Part shown: one piece after another, positions 59,576 to 64,000 of the stretch
Numbering within the stretch: position 1 is the stretch's first letter
Layout: each line of letters opens with the position of its first letter
From: Acidobacteriota bacterium
GTDB lineage: Bacteria; Acidobacteriota; Holophagae; Acanthopleuribacterales; Acanthopleuribacteraceae
DNA length: 64,000 bases
Reading direction: 5' to 3'
Assembly (NCBI GenBank): GCA_002747255.1
Contig: PDUC01000043.1
Span: 1-64,000, forward strand
Translations under genes and position numbers: made by a program
Notes under the pieces: model-generated
Database searches by the model: none
Told to the model about the DNA's origin: nothing
Seen by the model: only the letters and a program-made list of their open reading frames with translations

Positions 59576-60562
59576 ATGCGAAAACTACTTGTTCTCTCCA
59601 TTCTATTCTTTTTGGTTCTGTTGACAGGATCATTGGGTTTCATGAAGCTGGAAAATACATCTTTCCTGGACGGCCTGTATTTTACGGTCATCACTGTTGC
59701 CACTGTAGGCTATGGTGATATGGTTCCTCAAACACCCACAGGAAAAACCTTTGCCATTTTTCTGGTTTTCTCAGGCGTTGGCCTGGTTATGTATTCTTTC
59801 AGTAAATTAACTGAGGCTATGGTAGAGGGAGGCATTCGAGAGGCACTTGAGAGGAAAAAGATGGACAGGAAAATAGATAAACTCAAAGACCACCACATTA
59901 TTTGTGGGTTTGGCCGTATTGGGAAAGTAATCAGTAAAATACTAAAAGAAGAGAAACTGCCTTTTGTCATTGTAGAGAGAGATCCCGAAGAATTAAAGGA
60001 AATCGAACGCCTGGGCTACTTCTCCATAGCCTGTGAAGCCTCGGACGATGACTCCCTTTTGAGGGCCGGCATAGAGCGCGCCAAAGGACTGGTTGCCGTT
60101 GTCTCTTCAGACGCCGATAACCTGTATATCACCTTAACGGCGCGAGGCTTGAACCCCGACCTCTTTATCCTGGCCAGGTCCAGTGGGTCGAAGGGATCGA
60201 GAACCAAATTGCTGAGAGCCGGCGCTTCAAAGGTTATCTCGCCTTATTACATAGGTGCCAGAAGAATGGCCAGCCTGATCGTCAGACCTGCCGTCACTGA
60301 TTTTATCGACCTGGCAATGTACGCCGGGGACATCGGTTTGACTTTAGAACAAGTCAAGGTTCCCGAAAACACAGCCTTTGCAGGGCAAAAGCTAAGGGAT
60401 TCCGGTATACGAAAGGATTTCGATCTCATTGTGGTCGCCATTAAACAACCCAACGACGAGATGATCTTCAACCCGGGCCCTGATACCATACTCAATGGTG
60501 GAGATACGTTGATTGTTCTGGGCAATAACAAACATATTTCGGGACTGAAAAAACTCGTTTAG
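59576..60562 (+). CDS. Potassium channel with RCK (TrkA-N/TrkA-C) domain
   Basis: The 328-residue protein has two membrane helices around a K+ filter (ITVATVGYGDMVP). An RCK NAD-binding domain follows (HHIICGFGRIGKVISKIL, then VIVERDPEEL) and a TrkA-C domain at the end (EQVKVPENTAFAGQKLRDSG). This is the MthK/Kch layout. The ATG at 59576 is used; an in-frame GTG at 59567 is possible, and neither has a clear ribosome site. The gene stands alone, apart from trkA-trkH at 29183-31971. Confidence 0.88.
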   Translation: MRKLLVLSILFFLVLLTGSLGFMKLENTSFLDGLYFTVITVATVGYGDMVPQTPTGKTFAIFLVFSGVGLVMYSFSKLTEAMVEGGIREALERKKMDRKIDKLKDHHIICGFGRIGKVISKILKEEKLPFVIVERDPEELKEIERLGYFSIACEASDDDSLLRAGIERAKGLVAVVSSDADNLYITLTARGLNPDLFILARSSGSKGSRTKLLRAGASKVISPYYIGARRMASLIVRPAVTDFIDLAMYAGDIGLTLEQVKVPENTAFAGQKLRDSGIRKDFDLIVVAIKQPNDEMIFNPGPDTILNGGDTLIVLGNNKHISGLKKLV

Positions 60563-60786
60563 TAAGCATGCCGACCCAAACGCCGAACCGCTGGCTTCTT
60601 AACGCCTTTATAGAGTTTTGTTTTCCCTTTACTTGCGTTAGAATACCTGCCGTATATGCAGGTCTGAACCTCTGTATTCCACCTTTAACACGCAGCAAGG
60701 GTCACCAACTGATCGGCTACTTAGTTTGACGTGTTGATGCATGAACCGTTTTCGGCATAAAGCCGAACCCAAGGAGAACACGTCCC

Positions 60787-61329
60787 ATGCCTCTTAAAAT
60801 GATTGTCTCTTTAATCGCTGTCCTTATCCTGGTTTCCTGCGATAACAACAGCAAAGAAATCCGGTTTTACCATGTAGAAAAAACGCCTGTTCAGGCTCAG
60901 GCCAGTCAGCCTGCTCCCACCATACACTGGAACGTACCCGAGACATGGCAGGAAACAACCGCTTCGTCCATGCACCTGGCCGCTTTTACGGCGCCTTACG
61001 AGGGTGGAGAGGCCAGCATCTCCATAATGACCCTGTCAGGAGACGGAGGTGGTTTATTGTTGAATGTGAACCGCTGGCTGAATCAGTTGGATCTAAAACC
61101 CGTTGAAGAGTCCGCTCTTGTGGACATGGCTCATAAGATGAAAAGTGAAAGTGGTTCCTTTTCTCTTTTTCATCTTGCAAATGATTCCAAACCCGAAAAG
61201 GCCTTTTTAATTTCGGTATACACTCTGCCTTCCAAGACTCTTTTTATTAAACTCATTGCTCCGGCCAAAGCAACAGAGGCTTTGCAACCTGACTTTGAAG
61301 CCTTCTGTCAATCCATTCACATTCATTAA
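60787..61329 (+). CDS. Lipoprotein of unknown function
   Basis: The 180-residue protein has a lipoprotein signal (MPLKMIVSLIAVLILVSC, lipobox LVSC with Cys18). A ~150-residue domain follows with IHWNVPETWQETTASSMHLA and GGEASISIMTLSGDGGGLLLNVNRW. It resembles uncharacterised periplasmic proteins with a PsbP-like or sigma-regulator-like beta fold. AAGGAG lies 10 bases before the ATG. It is followed after 18 bases by the ResB-like gene and may therefore belong to cytochrome c maturation; this is inference from position. Confidence 0.7.
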   Translation: MPLKMIVSLIAVLILVSCDNNSKEIRFYHVEKTPVQAQASQPAPTIHWNVPETWQETTASSMHLAAFTAPYEGGEASISIMTLSGDGGGLLLNVNRWLNQLDLKPVEESALVDMAHKMKSESGSFSLFHLANDSKPEKAFLISVYTLPSKTLFIKLIAPAKATEALQPDFEAFCQSIHIH

Positions 61330-61347
61330 TCTAAACAGGGAGAAAGA

Positions 61348-62460
61348 ATGAAAAACAAAACAAAACAAAACTGGCTTCACTGGCTGGCTGATCCCGTAGT
61401 CTTCTTTTATAGCTGTTCCTGGCTGTTGGTACTTGTAGCCTGGGGAACCGTAGCCCAAAAGTGGTTAGGTCTCTATACAGCCCAGCAAAAGTTCTTTGCT
61501 TCCTGGATCTTCATGGCGGGACCTGTTCCTCTTCCTGGAGGACGACTCACCATGGTGGTTCTTTTCATTAACTTGTTTGTTTATCTTATTTTAAAGAGGT
61601 CTCTAAAGAACAGTCCCGGCCTTTATATTACTCACCTGGGGGCGTTACTGCTCTTGCTGGGAGGTTTTTTAACCGCTTATTTCAGTTCCGAAGGAACCAT
61701 GGTTATCAAGGAAGGTGAAACAGCCCGCTATGTTTCAGACTATCACAAACGCGAACTCATTCTCGTTAAACCGGGGACAAAAGAAGATCAAGTTACCGCA
61801 TTTGCCATGGGCTGGCTGAAAGCGGGCGAGAAATTAAAACATAAATCCCTGCCAGGAACCATCACGGTGTTGGAAAGCTATTCCAACTGCGATGTTCGAA
61901 AGAGAGACCAACAGGATCCCCAGTTCAAAGGATTTGGTAGCCAGTTTGAAGTGTTCCCCCTCCCGGATGAACCCGAACACGAAAAAAACATGTTTGGCAT
62001 CGTTATCTCTGTCACGGGGTTCGGGAGTAAATCCGATGGCAAATACGCTATTGTGGAATACATGAACGAACCAGCCTCAATAGGCCTGTTTCAATGCTCC
62101 CTAAGAAAAGAAAGAACTTACCTCCCTTTCTCTCTTGAGCTATTGGATTTTGAGAAACAACTCCATCCGGGAACAAACATGCCCAGGAGCTTTAAATCCG
62201 TAGTCAATTTATTGGAAGATGGCCATAAACGCAGAGTGGTCATTCAAATGAACGAACCGCTGCGACACCACGGATACACCTTTTTCCAGTCCTCCTTCAT
62301 CGAAGGAAGTCAGGCTGACAGCACCGTTCTGGCAGCTGTAAAAAACTACGGCAGACAGTTCCCATACGTATCGAGCATTATCATGTGCGCAGGGCTTTTA
62401 ATCTATTTAATTCAACATGTTCCTACACTGATAAAAAACAAGAGAAGAAAAGAGGTATAG
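61348..62460 (+). CDS. ResB-like cytochrome c biogenesis protein
   Basis: The 370-residue protein has three membrane helices in the first ~115 residues (VVFFYSCSWLLVLVAWGTVA, MVVLFINLFVYLIL, ITHLGALLLLLGGFLTAYF). A large periplasmic domain follows (EGTMVIKEGETARYVSDYHK, INEPLRHHGYTFFQSSF-type motif at QMNEPLRHHGYTFFQSSF), then a last helix near 340-360. This is the ResB/CcsB (system II) design, which delivers haem and apocytochrome across the membrane together with CcsA. It ends 4 bases before the CcsA gene. GGGAG precedes the ATG. Confidence 0.87.
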   Translation: MKNKTKQNWLHWLADPVVFFYSCSWLLVLVAWGTVAQKWLGLYTAQQKFFASWIFMAGPVPLPGGRLTMVVLFINLFVYLILKRSLKNSPGLYITHLGALLLLLGGFLTAYFSSEGTMVIKEGETARYVSDYHKRELILVKPGTKEDQVTAFAMGWLKAGEKLKHKSLPGTITVLESYSNCDVRKRDQQDPQFKGFGSQFEVFPLPDEPEHEKNMFGIVISVTGFGSKSDGKYAIVEYMNEPASIGLFQCSLRKERTYLPFSLELLDFEKQLHPGTNMPRSFKSVVNLLEDGHKRRVVIQMNEPLRHHGYTFFQSSFIEGSQADSTVLAAVKNYGRQFPYVSSIIMCAGLLIYLIQHVPTLIKNKRRKEV

Positions 62461-62464
62461 CATC

Positions 62465-64000
62465 ATGAAATACAAACAAATAACGGCCTTTTTACTTCTT
62501 CTCATACTTCCTGAAGTCTTTGCGGAACCCGTCACACCCGCCCATCGGAAAGCAGCAAAAATGGCTGCCGGTATTCCCATTCTTCACGAAGGTCGTGTCA
62601 AACCTGTTGATACGTTTGCAGAAGTCCACCTGCTCATCTTCTACGGGAAACGCTCCACTAAAGAACTCACGGCATCAGAATGGCTGCTGGAACTGCTCCT
62701 CGATCCGCTCGCAGCAGATGAACGAAAAATCTTCAACATCAGAAACGCGGATATTGCAGAAGCGCTGAATTTAGAAGCCAGAAAAGAACACTATTACAGT
62801 TTCAATGAAATATGGCCGGGCATTCAGTCCAACATGGCTTTCCTGAGGCAGGCCTATGAGAAAGACCCGGAGATGCGGGATCTGGTCGAACGTCAACTTT
62901 TGGAGCTATACAACAACCTCAGCCGTTACATTGAAATTGGAAAGTCCATGCCTTTCTTGCAAAAAGTCTTTTCTCTTGAGAGTGAAAAACTGGCAGCGGC
63001 TTTTGGGTTAGCGCCTGGAGAACAGGAGAACCTGCTGTTTTTTCAGGGGAAACAGGACGTGTTTGCCAAATTCGTTGAAGAAATGAAACAAAAGGAAGAA
63101 CAGGAAATCGACAGGGATGATGCTGAATTGGTCAACTTGGCTCAAAACCTGGACAGAGTGAGAAGACAGGAGCAATCGTCCATCTTCCAGGTTGTACCGC
63201 CAAAAAAAGGCGCGGAACTGGAGCAATGGAGCCCTCTATGGAGTGGTCAGAGCCTATCCGAACGCGACAGGAAGTTCCTGAGTCCCTGGGAAACGATTTC
63301 GGATGTTTATTTATCCAACCAAGAGGCCGATATAGAGTCTTTTAAAACGTCCATTGCCAACCTGTATGACGGCCATAACCGGGTCAGACTGTCCATGCTC
63401 AACCTGGAAGTACACAATAACAAACTGAACTTATTTTACAAAAGCGCGGCTTTCTACATCCTCAGTTTCCTTTTAATTATCATCAGCTGGGCGGTCTGGT
63501 CAAAGCCATTGAGAATTGCCAGCTTCGCAAGTCTGATCATCGGCCTGCTTTTACATGCAGCGGGAATCTTCATACGCATGCTGATCATGGGACGGCCACC
63601 TGTTTCAACACTCTACGAGTCCGTTATATTTGTGGGCTTTGTATGTGTTTTGACATGCGCAATTTATGAAATGATGAAACGCAACTCACTAGGCACCTTC
63701 TCAGGTGCCACACTGGGGGCTGTTTTTCATTTTGTGGGCTTTGGTTATGCAGCCGATGGCGATACCATGGGAATGCTGGTGGCGGTTCTCGATTCCAATT
63801 TCTGGCTTGCAACCCATGTCGTTACCATTGCCATAGGGTATGGTTGTGCTTTTGTGGCCGGCTTTATCGGACACCTCTATCTCTTCTTTAAAATCTTTCA
63901 ACCAAAAGACAAAGAACGCCTGCGTGCCTTGGCTAAAAACATGCTTGGAGCCTCGTTAATTGCCCTCTTTTTCACGCTATTTGGCACCATTCTGGGCGGC
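62465..64000 (+). CDS. ccsA: CcsA/ResC-like cytochrome c biogenesis protein (runs off window end)
   Basis: The reading frame is open from the ATG at 62465 to the last base (512 codons), so no stop is seen. It begins with a signal-like segment (MKYKQITAFLLLLILPEVFA). A long soluble, charged periplasmic part of ~310 residues follows, then membrane helices (AAFYILSFLLIIISWAVW, SLIIGLLLHAAGIFIRML). The CcsA marks appear in RPPVSTLYESVIFVG and in ATHVVTIAIGYGCAF. The haem-handling WWD region and the rest are beyond the window. The extra N-terminal domain makes it longer than E. coli-type CcmC/CcsA. It is coupled to the ResB-like gene. Confidence 0.82.
   Translation, partial: MKYKQITAFLLLLILPEVFAEPVTPAHRKAAKMAAGIPILHEGRVKPVDTFAEVHLLIFYGKRSTKELTASEWLLELLLDPLAADERKIFNIRNADIAEALNLEARKEHYYSFNEIWPGIQSNMAFLRQAYEKDPEMRDLVERQLLELYNNLSRYIEIGKSMPFLQKVFSLESEKLAAAFGLAPGEQENLLFFQGKQDVFAKFVEEMKQKEEQEIDRDDAELVNLAQNLDRVRRQEQSSIFQVVPPKKGAELEQWSPLWSGQSLSERDRKFLSPWETISDVYLSNQEADIESFKTSIANLYDGHNRVRLSMLNLEVHNNKLNLFYKSAAFYILSFLLIIISWAVWSKPLRIASFASLIIGLLLHAAGIFIRMLIMGRPPVSTLYESVIFVGFVCVLTCAIYEMMKRNSLGTFSGATLGAVFHFVGFGYAADGDTMGMLVAVLDSNFWLATHVVTIAIGYGCAFVAGFIGHLYLFFKIFQPKDKERLRALAKNMLGASLIALFFTLFGTILGG

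Overview
The window looks like a chromosomal segment of a Gram-negative (diderm) bacterium of moderate GC content. Signs of two membranes are an outer-membrane beta-barrel protein, a lipoprotein with a lipobox, twitching-pilus ATPases, a type VI secretion (T6SS) spike protein and ResB/CcsA cytochrome c biogenesis. The PATAN/CheZ-like pair, the MJ0042 zinc-ribbon operon, the LytTR signalling genes and a very large one-chain acyl-CoA carboxylase fit Acidobacteriota (Holophagae-like) or Myxococcota/deltaproteobacterial lineages. This is inference; no rRNA or other marker is present to settle it. I found no tRNA, rRNA, CRISPR array or insertion sequence.

Layout. 1-174 is the 5' end of clpB on the minus strand, behind a promoter with phased ACTAA/TTAGT half-sites. 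397-1737 is a secreted protein of unknown function. 2270-4036 is a PATAN-domain gene followed by a CheZ-like phosphatase. 4042-5229 is a pilus/type II secretion inner-membrane protein. 5587-10067 is a three-gene operon (zinc ribbon, small basic protein, 961-residue helical protein) of unknown role. Then come a radical SAM gene and an rfbD-like gene.

12508-19275 is an accessory T6SS spike island: vgrG, a short beta-helix protein, two DUF2169 adaptors around an unrecognised Ser/Gly/Ala-tailed protein, a signal-less HExxH protein resembling DUF922, and a protein made of two topoisomerase C-terminal zinc repeats. No core T6SS genes are present. A two-gene nucleotidyltransferase/small-protein pair faces it (19365-20007).

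20307-25850 encodes a eukaryote-style one-chain biotin carboxylase/BCCP/carboxyltransferase, with a strongly base-paired leader in front and an intrinsic terminator behind. Next are a fluoride channel (minus), ferritin and a P-loop kinase, then an outer-membrane barrel gene with trkA-trkH. 32349-37710 is a tight seven-gene molybdenum cofactor operon on the minus strand (CMD-like protein, moeA, moaA, moaC, mobA, moaD, moaE-moeB-rhodanese fusion). It is preceded by a leader with competing hairpins and a terminator, as in a riboswitch or attenuator.

38167-49455 holds a hydrolase, an FAD oxidase, a large FG-GAP repeat protein, a cheY/membrane coil/cNMP-binding operon, a PLP lyase, purA and a zinc-finger/polysaccharide deacetylase fusion. 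49511-53100 holds two PilT-type ATPases and glutathione synthetase. 53340-56630 interleaves a LytTR regulator, a secreted beta-propeller and a LytS-like kinase. 56944-59179 is an ABC exporter behind a palindromic operator candidate. 59576-60562 is a K+ channel with an RCK domain. 60787-64000 is a lipoprotein followed by ResB-like and CcsA-like cytochrome c biogenesis genes; the last runs off the window.

The strongest candidates for something new are the leader RNA before the carboxylase, the leader of the molybdenum cofactor operon, and the cargo-like genes of the vgrG island.
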